The notes under the pieces: generated by a model
What the model was told of the DNA's origin: nothing
Database searches by the model: none
The model's input: only the letters and a program-made list of their open reading frames with translations
Translations under genes and position numbers: made by a program
From: an uncultured Chitinophaga sp.
GTDB lineage: Bacteria; Bacteroidota; Bacteroidia; Cytophagales; Cyclobacteriaceae
Direction: 5' to 3'
Assembly (NCBI GenBank): GCA_902168205.1
Contig: CABHOK010000004.1
Location: 124,001-188,000 of the forward strand
DNA: 64,000 nucleotides
In this document: positions 35,657 through 46,300 of the stretch, piece by piece
Position numbering within the stretch: position 1 is the stretch's first letter
How the letters are laid out: each line of letters opens with the position of its first letter

Positions 35657-36850
35657 ATGAGAAAGATATATATACTGCTGATGGTATTGGCGCCAACACT
35701 GGTTTGTGCGCAGGAAAATTACTGGATCAAAACCGATAGTCTTTTCAAATATGTTCAGCCGGTGGCAAGTCTTCAGTTCTGGAGCACGTACACCATGGGC
35801 GAAAAGGCACAGCTTACGGAAGATGGCCCGATGGAAGCCATGCAAGACCGACTGAATTTTATGGTGCGCAGAGCCCGCATTGGTTTTAAAGGCAAGCCCT
35901 ATAAAAAACTCAGTTATGCTGTTATGATACAGTATGACAATATGGGAAAAGATCGTTTCAGCGGAGTGCGTGGTTCCACCAACACCGGTCAGCTCGGTAT
36001 ACTGGATGTATATGCAACCTGGCGCGTTAGTAAAAGTGAGATGGCTTCCGTAACGGTTGGTTATTTTCACCCGCAGATAAGTCGTGAGTGTGTTACGGGC
36101 GACTTACTGGTGAACTCATTTGATAAAGCGCCAACGCAAGGGTATATACGTCAGCACATAACCGGTAAAGGCTATGGTCGTGCCACCGGGGTAAATTTAG
36201 GAGGCGTTACCAACAAACACCGTGTTACCATTGAGTATAACGTAGGTATATTTAACAACAACACAACCTCCGAAGAGTTTACAGAAACATCGGGCCGTTA
36301 TTGGAGTCCGCTGGTGGTAGATCGCGTAACCTTTACCATAGGCGATACCGAACGAAAGAGTTATGCCATTAACTATGATGCCAATAACTACTACAGCAAA
36401 CGCAAAGGTATTACCGTTGGCCTGAACAGTTCCATACAGAGCAAGACAGATATATTTACTTCAAACTATGCCGGAGGTTTCGATGTGTTGTGTAACTACA
36501 ACAATTGGAACATTGATGGCGAGTGGATGTATATGGAGCGTCACACAGAAGGACAGATATATAACATGAAGGCCGGACACGTTCGCGCGGGGTATAATAT
36601 TATTGTAAAGGATAAGATCTTCCTCGAGCCCTGCTTTATGGTGTCTGTGTTTGAAGGCGATCCGGGTGCACAATTCTCGGGTGAAGACAGAATGTATGAT
36701 GTTGGTATAAACTGGTACCTGAATAAGAAGAGCTGCAAGCTCAGCCTGCACTACATGAAGCAGGAAGGTAACGGTGACAATAACTATACGGACGAAGAAA
36801 CATTCAAGAAGGGCGACTTTGCCGGCCTGGCCTTTGTACTTCTGCTATAA
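35657..36850 (+). CDS. Porin O/P-like outer-membrane protein
   Basis: The 397-residue precursor has a signal peptide (MRKIYILLMVLAPTLVCAQ) and a long series of amphipathic strands with RLNFMVRRARIGFKGKPYKK, the pattern of the phosphate-selective porin O/P group (R-R-x-R-x-G-F-x-G). The protein ends in GDFAGLAFVLLL with a C-terminal hydrophobic strand. Substrate specificity cannot be read from sequence. It sits 5 bases after the Cache-HAMP-GAF sensor gene, so the pair is probably one transcription unit. It converges on the BamA-like gene. Confidence 0.85.
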   Translation: MRKIYILLMVLAPTLVCAQENYWIKTDSLFKYVQPVASLQFWSTYTMGEKAQLTEDGPMEAMQDRLNFMVRRARIGFKGKPYKKLSYAVMIQYDNMGKDRFSGVRGSTNTGQLGILDVYATWRVSKSEMASVTVGYFHPQISRECVTGDLLVNSFDKAPTQGYIRQHITGKGYGRATGVNLGGVTNKHRVTIEYNVGIFNNNTTSEEFTETSGRYWSPLVVDRVTFTIGDTERKSYAINYDANNYYSKRKGITVGLNSSIQSKTDIFTSNYAGGFDVLCNYNNWNIDGEWMYMERHTEGQIYNMKAGHVRAGYNIIVKDKIFLEPCFMVSVFEGDPGAQFSGEDRMYDVGINWYLNKKSCKLSLHYMKQEGNGDNNYTDEETFKKGDFAGLAFVLLL

Positions 36851-36871
36851 TTCAATAACAAAATATATAGT

Positions 36872-38653
36872 TTAGTTATACCGGACGAACGATGGCGGGT
36901 TTACAAAACGCCCGCTATATTTCAATCGTACATTGGTAGATACTTTGAAACTGAAGTGATCGACACCATCTACGGCCGTAGGGAAGTAGAACGCGCGCAA
37001 TTCAATCGTACCGAAGATAAGGTTCTCGTTGCGTATGCGTATACCTCCGGTTGTTCCCCAATAGAAATCACCAAGTAGTTTTTCAGATTTATAGTTTTTC
37101 AGAAACGCATTTTCCAACGACATAAAAGGTGCAAACCGAAATCCTGCAAATTTCAAATTCGTAAAGAGTGTTGACTCAAAACGCACGTAAAGTCGTTTGG
37201 TGCCGTAAAGACTATCGGGCGAGAAGCCGGTAAGTTCATCGTTCAGCGTTAACAACTCCCGTGCTACTACCTGGTGCGCCTGTGCATAACCACCTTGCAC
37301 CAGGTGGCGAAGTTTCACCCGCTTATATTCATACAGTTTACTATAATGTGTACCGCGTATATAGTAAAAGACATCAGAAGTTCTGCTGCGGTTAAAGAAT
37401 GTACCCAAGCCGGCTTCTATACTTGAAAAACTTCCGTTCCTGTTTACAAATCCTTTCATCACCGAAGTGCCCGCATACATGCGCTTTTGCCCCATGGCTT
37501 TAGACCAGCCCGTGGTGAGTGTTACGGTTTTACCATACGGCACGTCTTCCGTTCGTCCGAAACCATATATATATCTTGTTTTGTAGAAGTTCTGATTATA
37601 GAACGTCATTTCACCCAGTACAAATTTTTCATCGTTGTAAAGCGGGTTGAGCGCTTCTCCGGGCTGCACAGGTTGTTGTGAGTAATGTTGACGATAATAA
37701 CGGATCGCAGCAAAATGACGGTCGCGGTTTCGTGCCATGTTCCCGATGCTGAAGTTATACCCCGCCCATACGTCCTGAATATTATACCGATACTTTCGAA
37801 ACGTACTATCGACAGTCTGAAAAACATTGCGCGACCAGTTACGACTTACTTCCAATCCGCCTGCGAATCGTGAATACGGTGATACCAGCGGTCGCTCCAA
37901 TCGGACGAAATATGCATACTCATTCTCTTCACCCAGGCTCCTCGCATTGTCCAATTGTGTATAGCCACCGGATGCATTGATCAGTGTACCTCCCAGGCTC
38001 GACTTCCGGTAAAATATATCAAAGCCTACAGACGGTGCACGTCCGCTTTCAAAACCGAGATCGGTCTGCACGCGCTGGCCCATACCAAACAAGTTGGCAT
38101 CATACAAGCCCACACGATAATCCGTAAGACCACCCGCGGATACGCGGGCACCAAGACTGAATACATCCCGTGTTACAATTTCAACATCAACGGAATCGGG
38201 CGAACCTTTAATGCGGTGTACAATGATTTTGGAATCGAGTATAAAATCAAGATCACGCAGGTAACGTTCATTATCAGCTACACGATAGGGGTTGAGTGGA
38301 CGATTCTCACGAATAAAAAGATTGTCGCGTATCACACTTTCGCGCGTGGTATAGTGTAGCGCATCGGCAATTTTCGTGATCTGGTTGCGAAGCCTGCGGG
38401 TCGAGTCGTACATCGTTCGTTCAAAACCGATGTGATTAATAACGATGTGCCGGATGATCTTTCCTTCGTACGGCAGAAAGGGAGCCTCACTTTTTACAGC
38501 GATGGCTGAATCGGGATTCGATTTTCTCGAAATTGTTTTGATAACTTCCTTCGAAAGCTTGTTATCCAGAATTTTTCTGCGGGTAGTATCCGTCTGCGCC
38601 CATAGCGTTGTATACGTGGTCAGGATCAAAACAAACAGCGCAAACAGCCTCAT
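36872..38653 (-). CDS. BamA/TamA-like outer-membrane barrel protein
   Basis: The 593-residue precursor has a signal peptide (MRLFALFVLILTTYTTLWAQ). An N-terminal region (about 60-175) resembles POTRA-type repeats, with YEGKIIRHIVINHIGFERT and NPYRVADNERYLRDLDFILD, then VDVEIVTRDVFSLGAR. The remaining 400 residues are beta-rich, as in a D15/Omp85-type barrel, with GLYDANLFGMGQRVQTDLGF. It is shorter than BamA, so it is more likely an accessory Omp85-type protein than the essential insertase. The exact role is unknown. It is flanked by a convergent porin and by the EEP gene on the same strand. Confidence 0.7.
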   Translation of the reverse strand: MRLFALFVLILTTYTTLWAQTDTTRRKILDNKLSKEVIKTISRKSNPDSAIAVKSEAPFLPYEGKIIRHIVINHIGFERTMYDSTRRLRNQITKIADALHYTTRESVIRDNLFIRENRPLNPYRVADNERYLRDLDFILDSKIIVHRIKGSPDSVDVEIVTRDVFSLGARVSAGGLTDYRVGLYDANLFGMGQRVQTDLGFESGRAPSVGFDIFYRKSSLGGTLINASGGYTQLDNARSLGEENEYAYFVRLERPLVSPYSRFAGGLEVSRNWSRNVFQTVDSTFRKYRYNIQDVWAGYNFSIGNMARNRDRHFAAIRYYRQHYSQQPVQPGEALNPLYNDEKFVLGEMTFYNQNFYKTRYIYGFGRTEDVPYGKTVTLTTGWSKAMGQKRMYAGTSVMKGFVNRNGSFSSIEAGLGTFFNRSRTSDVFYYIRGTHYSKLYEYKRVKLRHLVQGGYAQAHQVVARELLTLNDELTGFSPDSLYGTKRLYVRFESTLFTNLKFAGFRFAPFMSLENAFLKNYKSEKLLGDFYWGTTGGIRIRNENLIFGTIELRAFYFPTAVDGVDHFSFKVSTNVRLKYSGRFVNPPSFVRYN

Positions 38654-38802
38654 GCCCGGGATTGGAAATATATAGATACAAAAAAAACTAACGGTGGAAG
38701 TAATATAGGTATTGAATCGGCTTCATGAAATTTTATCACGTGAACAACATAAAAAATCGTTCCAGTTTTTTTTCAGCTACCAGGGTCTGTTTATTTTCGA
38801 AA

Positions 38803-39636
38803 CTACTCAGGCCATAGAAATATGCACATTACTGGCAAGTGATCGGAAGGGTAATATGTGCCGTTGTGATCGGTAATAACCTGGTAATTCTTGGGTGTCA
38901 GTTCTGCGGTATAAAAAATATAATCGATCACTTTGCAGGGTGCAGCGTTAACGGTGAATGTGCAGAATGTTCCCTGCGATTCTGTAGCCGGACGAGAGTT
39001 AAATAATTTCAAAGCTTCGCCATTCAGCATGTTTTTATAGGGAGCCTCGGTTGGTTCGCTGTTAAAATCACCGGTAATAATTACAGGGACTTGCTGATGT
39101 ACCGCGGCAATTTTTTCCTTGATCAGTGCAGCACTCTTTTCACGCGCTACCGTGCCGATGTGATCAAAGTGCGTATTAACAATGATAAATTCTTTTTTGG
39201 TTGGGAGATCGCGCAGCGAAGCCCACGTAGCTACGCGGGTAATGGCGGCATCCCAGCTTTTGCTTCCGGCTACATCCGGTGTTTCAGAAAGCCAGAATGT
39301 ATTTTGCTGCTGCACAGCAAAGCGATCTTTTTTGAAAAGTATAGCTGAATATTCACCTTTTGTTTTTCCATCGTCACGCCCCACACCAACGGAAGTATAT
39401 TCCGGGATATTTTTGAGAATGTCTTGCAACTGATGATGCAGCGCCTCCTGTATACCCAGAATATCCGGATCGTATTTGCGAATAAGCGCATATACTTTGT
39501 CGCTTCGCTTCGGCCACTGATTAACACCATCAACTGTATGATCGAGCCGGATGTTATAGGTCATCACTTTTAGAGATTGTGCCTGCATGGTAAATGCCGC
39601 GGCCAGCATAATAGCCACGCAAAATAATCTGATCAT
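38803..39636 (-). CDS. Exported endonuclease/exonuclease/phosphatase family protein
   Basis: The 277-residue precursor has a signal peptide (MIRLFCVAIMLAAAFTMQAQ). The EEP fold is clear: KVMTYNIRLDH at the start of the mature part, PDILGIQEALHHQL with the Mg-binding Glu, FIVNTHFDH, VIITGDFNSEP with the Asp/Asn pair, and a closing SDHLPVM with the catalytic His. Members act on nucleic acids, sphingomyelin or phosphoinositides; an exported member of this size could be a phosphodiesterase, but the substrate is unknown. Start and family length agree. Confidence 0.9.
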   Translation of the reverse strand: MIRLFCVAIMLAAAFTMQAQSLKVMTYNIRLDHTVDGVNQWPKRSDKVYALIRKYDPDILGIQEALHHQLQDILKNIPEYTSVGVGRDDGKTKGEYSAILFKKDRFAVQQQNTFWLSETPDVAGSKSWDAAITRVATWASLRDLPTKKEFIIVNTHFDHIGTVAREKSAALIKEKIAAVHQQVPVIITGDFNSEPTEAPYKNMLNGEALKLFNSRPATESQGTFCTFTVNAAPCKVIDYIFYTAELTPKNYQVITDHNGTYYPSDHLPVMCIFLWPE

Positions 39637-39676
39637 AATTGTACGCTGGTTGTCACAGCAAGTTAACAGATACAGA

Positions 39677-39826
39677 TCAATTTGGCTTTAATTTTTCCAC
39701 GACCTGTTGATAACGGGCAAAAAGTTGCGTAGATTGGTATACTTCAATCGGCTCCTCGTATTCGGTTACTATGTGTGCGAAAAATAAACGGGCATTTTGA
39801 AATACCACCTCACACTCGTTGAACAG
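39677..39826 (-). other. Open frame without a normal start, possible gene remnant
   Basis: On the minus strand a 50-codon open frame encodes NARLFFAHIVTEYEEPIEVY and ends QQVVEKLKPN. It reads like real protein sequence, with an amphipathic helix and normal codon use, but has no ATG; the only candidate start is a GTG at 39808. A stop precedes it at 39827-39829. It may be the tail of a lost gene or a small protein. I do not recognise a family. Confidence 0.25.
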
Positions 39827-39829
39827 TTA

Positions 39830-40115
39830 GTGCTTAAAAAAATAAACCCCCTACCGCTATGAAAAAACACTCAGCACATTACTCCCTTCGGTTACAAACC
39901 TGATAGCAAACTTGCTGCATTTTGTAAGACCACCGTTGTTCATGCTCACCTTTGCGCAGCCGCACGGCTGATATACTCTTATTTATAGCTTTGGTACATT
40001 CCGGTTGTTGTTCCTGATCTATATTCCTGATGCTTCCGTGTGGCTATACACGCACAACGGATAACGATTCACGGATAACAACTAACGATATACTATATTT
40101 TCTTCAATCCCAACC
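39830..40115. other. Gene-free stretch upstream of the amidase gene
   Basis: No convincing gene is visible. There is a 14-codon ATG frame starting MKKHSAHYSL, which is too short to support, and several short frames rich in hydrophobic residues that are broken by stops. ACGGATAAC occurs twice (40057-40065 and 40071-40079), followed by ACTAACGATA, a small imperfect repeat close to the start of the next gene that could be a regulatory site. Confidence 0.3.
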
Positions 40116-40781
40116 ATGGATACCCTCATTAAAACCGCCATAGCCGAACTTGGCCAGAAAGAAGTGCCGGGCGCGGATGATAATGCTGCTATAGTTCGTT
40201 ACGCACACGAGTCGGGTTTCAACTGGATCAACGATGATGAAACGCCATGGTGCAGCATCTTTGTAAACTGGTGTGCTAAAAAAGTAAATCTGAAAGGAAC
40301 CGGAAAAGCCGATGCACGGTCGTGGCTGTTCGCAGGGCAGCGCATTGAAAATCCAGAGCCCGGGGATGTTGTAGTCTTCTGGCGCGAAAAACCGGAGTCA
40401 TGGAAAGGACACGTTGGTTTCTTCTTTGGCTTTTCGAAAGATGGTTTACGGGTATATTGTCTAGGCGGTAACCAGGGCAACCAGGTATCTATATCGGCCT
40501 TCCCGATAAATACTATATTAGGCTTCAGAAGACTCGCGCCTTCATCCACAGTAATTTTACCCGACACCGTGCTTCGTATAGGGCATACCGGTAACGCAGT
40601 TAAAAATTTACAGGACGCATTGAAGGTGGCGGGTTTTGATTGTGGTACCTCCGATGGTGACTTCGGTAAAAAGACTGAAGATGCTGTTAAAGCGCTGCAA
40701 AGTACCCGCTTCGGTTTGCGTGTAGATGGTATATTTGATGAAACCACGCGGGTATACCTGCTCGAAATTTTAAATCAATAG
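40116..40781 (+). CDS. TIGR02594-type CHAP-like amidase with peptidoglycan-binding domain
   Basis: The 221-residue protein has an N-terminal cysteine-peptidase-like domain of the TIGR02594 group. The putative catalytic residues are C46 in TPWCSIFVNWC, H99 in WKGHVGFFFG and N119 in GGNQGNQV. The C-terminal domain (about 155-221, RIGHTGNAVKNLQDALKVAG) is a PG_binding_1 repeat. Together these suggest hydrolysis of peptidoglycan cross-links or stem peptides. There is no signal peptide, so it is exported by another route or acts like an endolysin; no phage genes are nearby. It is the first of four same-strand genes ending in a giant membrane protein, and the next gene starts 3 bases after its stop. 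Confidence 0.85.
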   Translation: MDTLIKTAIAELGQKEVPGADDNAAIVRYAHESGFNWINDDETPWCSIFVNWCAKKVNLKGTGKADARSWLFAGQRIENPEPGDVVVFWREKPESWKGHVGFFFGFSKDGLRVYCLGGNQGNQVSISAFPINTILGFRRLAPSSTVILPDTVLRIGHTGNAVKNLQDALKVAGFDCGTSDGDFGKKTEDAVKALQSTRFGLRVDGIFDETTRVYLLEILNQ

Positions 40782-40784
40782 TGT

Positions 40785-41741
40785 ATGTCGCTCTTTGCTA
40801 TTCTTGACCTCGTTATCGGAATAATCTTCATTTACTTTCTGTTGAGTCTTGCATGCTCTGCCGTGCAGGAAATCATATCCAGTATTTTAAGACTTCGCCC
40901 CAAAGTATTGAATCAGTGGATTCGCGATACCTTCAGTAAAGGAAATACAGGCGAAGCTATACTCAAGCATAAACTGATTGACGGCCTTACTGCGAAAGGC
41001 CGTATGGCCGCGTATATACCTTCGGATAAATTTTCGCGTGTACTGCTGGATATCATTCACCACAAGCAGTTTGGCGATAAGCCCTATACCATCGATTCGT
41101 TGCGCCAGGCTATAACAGCAACGGATTTACTGGACGATGATTTTAAGCGGTCGCTACTGCAATCTATAGCGGAAGCTTCGGGTGAAATAACCAAAGTGCG
41201 GCACGAGGTACAAGCATGGTTCGATCAGGCGATGGAGCGTGTATCAGGCACCTATAAAAAGAAAACACAGACTATAATTCTCTGTATATCGCTTGTGCTT
41301 ACCGGTTTGCTGAATGCGGATACAATAGATCTTGCCCGCTATCTCTACGAAAATCCTGCGGTTCGTGAAAGTATCGCTGATCGCGCGGAAGAAATAGCCC
41401 ATGACTCTACCTACAGAGAGATGGTAAACAAGATCAAACAGGCAAAAGATGATTCGCTGCACCCTTGGCAAAACGCAGATGATGCGATGGCCAGCATAAA
41501 TAAAAATGTAGCCGATCTTAAATCCATCAAGGCCGAACTGGATGCTACAAAATTGCCGCTGGGTTGGAAGAATCTTCCCGAGAACTGGATCATAAAAATT
41601 CTCGGGCTGCTGTTTACAGCACTTGCTGTTTCACTCGGTGCACCGTTCTGGTTCGATATGCTCAATAAATTGGTAAACCTGCGCAGCGTTGGCAAAAAAC
41701 CAGCCGCAACAAAGCCGGACCCTGGGCAACAATCATCATAA
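40785..41741 (+). CDS. Conserved membrane protein of unknown function
   Basis: The 318-residue protein has three predicted membrane helices: one at the N terminus (about 4-28), one in the middle (about 162-182) and one near the C terminus (about 268-288). Between helices 2 and 3 is a charged region predicted to be helical. The segment AVSLGAPFWFDMLNKLVNLR closes the membrane part and recurs in homologous proteins I have seen in other phyla, always as hypothetical. It starts 3 bases after the amidase gene, so the two are co-translated. A role near the cell wall is suggested only by context. Confidence 0.75.
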   Translation: MSLFAILDLVIGIIFIYFLLSLACSAVQEIISSILRLRPKVLNQWIRDTFSKGNTGEAILKHKLIDGLTAKGRMAAYIPSDKFSRVLLDIIHHKQFGDKPYTIDSLRQAITATDLLDDDFKRSLLQSIAEASGEITKVRHEVQAWFDQAMERVSGTYKKKTQTIILCISLVLTGLLNADTIDLARYLYENPAVRESIADRAEEIAHDSTYREMVNKIKQAKDDSLHPWQNADDAMASINKNVADLKSIKAELDATKLPLGWKNLPENWIIKILGLLFTALAVSLGAPFWFDMLNKLVNLRSVGKKPAATKPDPGQQSS

Positions 41742-41815
41742 TTCATAAACGTTGATGTATATATAGTATAAATTCTGCTACCCTTTAATGATCTGTACCT
41801 AACCGTATTTTTGTT

Positions 41816-43270
41816 ATGAATAATTTTATTGTAGACCTGCACTGCCATCCCGCGATGAAACCCTATGGAAGAAGTTTTAAAGAATCATCTTCAACCGGTA
41901 CGAATAGTTCAAACCCTGCGGATATTACGAGTATATGGCATTACGATCAGCCCTCACTGAAAGACAAACTTTTAAACTATGTAACAGGTCTTACCAAATT
42001 CAGACAGGCTGATCTTTCTTCTGCCCTATATGGAAGTGTGAAGGTAATGACAGCATCGCTCTATCCGTTGGAAAAAGGCTTTGTAAAAAACAGACTGGGC
42101 AGCGGGCAACTCTCGGACGCCACACTAAATCTCGCAACAGGTTTAGGTGACGAACGCGTAGACTTTCTGCAGAAGATGCCCGACTATTTCAGCGATCTTC
42201 AGAATGAATATAATTTCTATCGCCAGCTTCACGACACAACGGTAACGGTAGACGGCAAGCCGGTGCGCTATAAATTGGTTCGTAATTATACTCAGCTGGA
42301 GGATGTATTGCAGACAGCAGATGATGCCATACCTACCATTGCTATCGTTCTGAGTATAGAAGGTGCCCACGTGTTTAACTGCGGCCTTAGCCCGGAGCAG
42401 AAGCCGGCTGATCGGGGAGAGATCCTGAAGAACATCGAGCACATGAAGAAGCAGTGGGAGTTTCCTCCGTTCTTCATTACGTTCGCGCATCATTTTTACA
42501 ATGAGCTCTGCGGACATGCACGCAGTCTCACCGGCATTATGGCCCGCGTACTCGACCAAAGCTATAAATTGGACACAGGCTTTACACCACTTGGAGTTGA
42601 AATAGCAAAATGCCTGCTGTCAAAGAAGAACGGCGCGCGTGTACTCATTGATGTAAAACACATGAGTCCGGTAGCACGCAGGGAATATTATACGATGCTT
42701 GATAAAGAGTTTGATAAAGATCCTGTACCCATTGTAGTAAGTCATGGTGCTGCGAATGGTCTTAAGGCGTATGACAATAATTATATAGCGGTGCGTCCTA
42801 CCGGAGTGTGCATGAATCCAGGATCAATCAATTTCTTCGATGATGAACTCGTGCGCATCGCGCGCAGTGGCGGTATATTTGGTTTGCAGATGGACGAGCG
42901 AAGAGTAGGCAGTAAAGATGCGCTTGCCCAGGCCCGTGGACACGTTGATCGTAGAAAAATTTTATACCACCGCTCCAAACTTATCTGGAATCAACTGGAG
43001 CATATAGCCTATATCCTTTCTGCTGCCGGTATATATCCGTGGGGACTTGCTGCGATTGGTTCGGATTACGATGGTATCATCGATCCGTTAAATGGTTATT
43101 GGACACATGAAGATCTGCAGTTTATGGACGATTACCTGTTGAAGCATGCCTATAATTTTATGCAGGGTAATGGAAAGAATTTGTCGATAGGAAATAATAC
43201 TGATCCGGAAGAAATTGTCAGTCGTGTGATGAACATAAATGCGATGGAATTCTTCAAACGTAATTTTTGA
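41816..43270 (+). CDS. Membrane-dipeptidase-like (M19) metallohydrolase
   Basis: The 484-residue protein opens with the amidohydrolase metal motif VDLHCHPAMKPYG (D7, H9, H11). It also has SIEGAHVFNCG (likely metal-bridging Glu and His), VSHGAANGLKAYDNN (a later metal His) and AAIGSDYDGIIDPLNGYW, the Asp motif of the M19 renal-dipeptidase group. M19 enzymes cleave dipeptides and can act on D-amino-acid-containing wall peptides. No signal peptide is seen, so it is probably cytoplasmic. It lies 74 bases after the membrane protein gene, in the same direction, and may recycle wall peptides released by the amidase. Confidence 0.78.
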   Translation: MNNFIVDLHCHPAMKPYGRSFKESSSTGTNSSNPADITSIWHYDQPSLKDKLLNYVTGLTKFRQADLSSALYGSVKVMTASLYPLEKGFVKNRLGSGQLSDATLNLATGLGDERVDFLQKMPDYFSDLQNEYNFYRQLHDTTVTVDGKPVRYKLVRNYTQLEDVLQTADDAIPTIAIVLSIEGAHVFNCGLSPEQKPADRGEILKNIEHMKKQWEFPPFFITFAHHFYNELCGHARSLTGIMARVLDQSYKLDTGFTPLGVEIAKCLLSKKNGARVLIDVKHMSPVARREYYTMLDKEFDKDPVPIVVSHGAANGLKAYDNNYIAVRPTGVCMNPGSINFFDDELVRIARSGGIFGLQMDERRVGSKDALAQARGHVDRRKILYHRSKLIWNQLEHIAYILSAAGIYPWGLAAIGSDYDGIIDPLNGYWTHEDLQFMDDYLLKHAYNFMQGNGKNLSIGNNTDPEEIVSRVMNINAMEFFKRNF

Positions 43271-43385
43271 AATATAGCAACGGTTCTTGCTGCCGTGATC
43301 TTGTCAATACCGGCAGCAGGTTAATAAACAAATCCGATAGTCGATCGGATAAAAGATGTTGGCTTTTAATCAATAACCTGCTTTT

Positions 43386-46300
43386 ATGAAACTGCCAGGC
43401 TTAACCAAAAAATTCTGGATAGTTATCGCTACGATAATTGTTGTAGGATTGGCGTTTGCATATTACCTGCTCGTATATGTTGGCGAGAGACGAGCAGACG
43501 TAATAGCACAGAATTACCGGATGCTGAAGCGCATCGGTGATAATTCTGTTGAACTGATGAAATACTATGAAGTTACCATCAGGAATTACAGGAGTATATT
43601 TCCGGACAAATTGCGCATGCAGGCGGGTGACAATGCTCAGCTCGCCAAACTCCTGGAAGCGCAAGACCTGCATTGTATTACTTCCCATGTTGCTAAGGAA
43701 CCCGATTGGATTTATTTCCGGGAGCGAGGAATTGACGATTGCGAGGTAAGAACATCTGTTGCTGATTTTTTAGCCAAGGCTATGCCGCAATCATCCTGCT
43801 TCGATGATTTTTTTCTGGTAAAAATTATCAAAGGAAAAAAGGAAATGGCAGGCAAGGATAGCTTGATCGCTATAGCCCATCAGACATTCTATAATCGTAT
43901 CGAGATAAAGAAGCGCGATAGTTTATTTAGTGTCGATAACGGATTGGAAAGTACACCGGTTATCGATGTTAATCTCTTTGGTGTACCCTATAAAGTATTT
44001 ACCAATAGAATTCAGGTATCAAATAATGAATCGTGGGTTTTGTGTGGTGCAGTCAAGGAGTCCACATTCAATCGCAAGATTCATGAAGTAGATACCTATA
44101 CAATCAGTATCGCCATTCTTGTGCTTCTGTTTGTTTTGCTTTCCATGCCTATACTCAAGCTGGTGGTGATGAATGCTGTTGAGCGGCTTCGCATTGTTAA
44201 TGTATGGTTTACGGGCTTCTCGATTATTGTAGGCACGGCCTTGATAGTGCTTATACTGGTGGCGGCAAATCATTTCTTTAGTCATAAAGGCATTGTGCGC
44301 GTAGACCTGACGCGCCTGTCTGATTCTGTTAAGACCAGATTTCTGCAAGAGCTGAATACTATATATAACCAGCTATATTCAATCAGGAACAGCGCGGCTA
44401 TGCCTGATGAGGGGAAGACTATAGCTTATGAGAATTTCTTTTCGCGCGATTCTTTCTTCCTGAAGTTGAAGAATAAACCACAAGGTGCATATCCCTATCT
44501 TCCTGATACAGCAAAGCTGAACAGCAACTTTCATTATCCCTTCACCAATCAAGTCATGTGGCTTGATGTGCGGGGCGATCAGCTTTTTACATTGGCAACA
44601 CAATCGGTAAATAGTTTTAACCTCGGCACGCGCGAGTATTTTATAAAGGCAAAGGATGGAGATCTGTGGACTCTTCCGGGGAATGACGGGAAGCAAAAAT
44701 TTTCATTGCAATCTATACGATCCTTCAGAAGTGGTCGTAACGCGGCCGGGTTTGGTGTTCCATTGTCAGGAGGCAAAGCAAGCGTGCTCGCTGTATCAAG
44801 CAAACTACATTCGATCATGGCTCCGCTTCTGCCCCCGGGATTTGGTTATTGCATTATTGACAATAAGGGCGAGGTATGGTTTCATTCCGACAGACTGCGC
44901 AATATGCAGGAGAACTTTTTTGAAGAAACCGAGCACAACGAAAAAATGCGTGCTGCTATTGCAGGCAGAATGAAAGTTGGACTCGATGCTTCGTATGATC
45001 ACCGTGGGCATCAGATGTATATACAGCCTATTGACAATTTGCCGCTATACCTGGTTACATTCTACGACCTCGATTACTATAAATCTCCGCTGGTGCTTAC
45101 TATGGGCTATGCGTCCCTGCTTATCTTTTTAATGTTTTCCCTTATAGGTATACAACTGTTGTTGCAATTTGTAAGCGTATACCGGCCTACGAAGTTGAAG
45201 ATAAGGCGCTTTTATTTGAGCTGGCTTCGTCCGCGCAAGATGAACGAAGAGCAATCAAAGGAGTTGTGCCATGAGATACGCGAGAAATATACGCGCTCGA
45301 TTTTGACGCTTGGCACACTCGCAATAGTGTCGATGGTATTTTTATTAATCGATCACAATGCTTCTGTTACATTCGGATTTTTAGTGTTGCCGCTATATAT
45401 ACTGGTGTTTCAATACCTGCTTTTCGAACGGGAGAATATTCGGAAGAAGGACGCTGATGCTAAAATAATTCGCCACTCTTTTGTCTGGCTTAGTGTTATA
45501 TTGATTGTATTGGTAAACTTCTTTATAGCACCCTTTGCAGATGGGTTTGACGTAGCGGTATGGGTACAGGTATTCTTCCTGGTCATCTTGTTAAGCGGAT
45601 ATTTTATCGGGGGTATAAAAAAGATAGCGGGTTTTGATTTTGTGAAGGGCCATCAGCAAAACCTGTATTTTGTCATGATCTTTTTGTGGCTTGGAGTAGT
45701 TTCTGTTTTGCCGGTTATTGGTTTTTACAGGATGGCCTATCATGAAGAGTCACTCACATGGACCAAGTATCTCCAATGGGATATTGCGCAGGCTGAGGAG
45801 AAACGGAATGCTGATCTGAAAAAAGAACTTGTTGCCTATAAGAATGTGATTGACACACTTGGCGAAGAAAGTAACTACCTGGATGTTACCGGTAATTTTA
45901 AAAGAACAAGCGTGCTGGAGAAAGGCTATACGCAGGATTCATCAAAACACAGATATACCTTTGAGTTTTTGTCGCGCCCTCCGATGAGTAAAATCCTGAA
46001 CAGTACATTTCCCGTGTTGCAGGCATCGGCCGGTGATGGTAAATGGTGTTGGTACGAGACGGAAGATGAGTGCAATGTAGCGATGAAGTTTATCCCCGAT
46101 GAAGGCGCCCCACGTTATTATACCGTGACAAGGAGTTACTTTGATTTACACGGTAGTAATTACTTTGTACTGTTCATTATATTACTGCTGGGCTTTTTCT
46201 ATCTCATTTATCACGTTACACTTTTCGCTGTCAGAAATATATTTGGGTTAGGGGTCGTGTTGGATAGCAGGCTTATCAAAGATTCACATGCTGAAATCAG

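Noticed and set aside
40116-40781. Prophage endolysin
   Set aside because: The domain composition could suit an endolysin, but there is no holin, integrase or structural phage gene within the window, and the gene is tightly linked to a conserved membrane protein gene.
41806-41813. TATTTTTG as a -7 box for the M19-type gene
   Set aside because: It matches TAnnTTTG but ends 2 bases before the ATG, and no TTG lies at the right distance. The gene more likely depends on upstream transcription.
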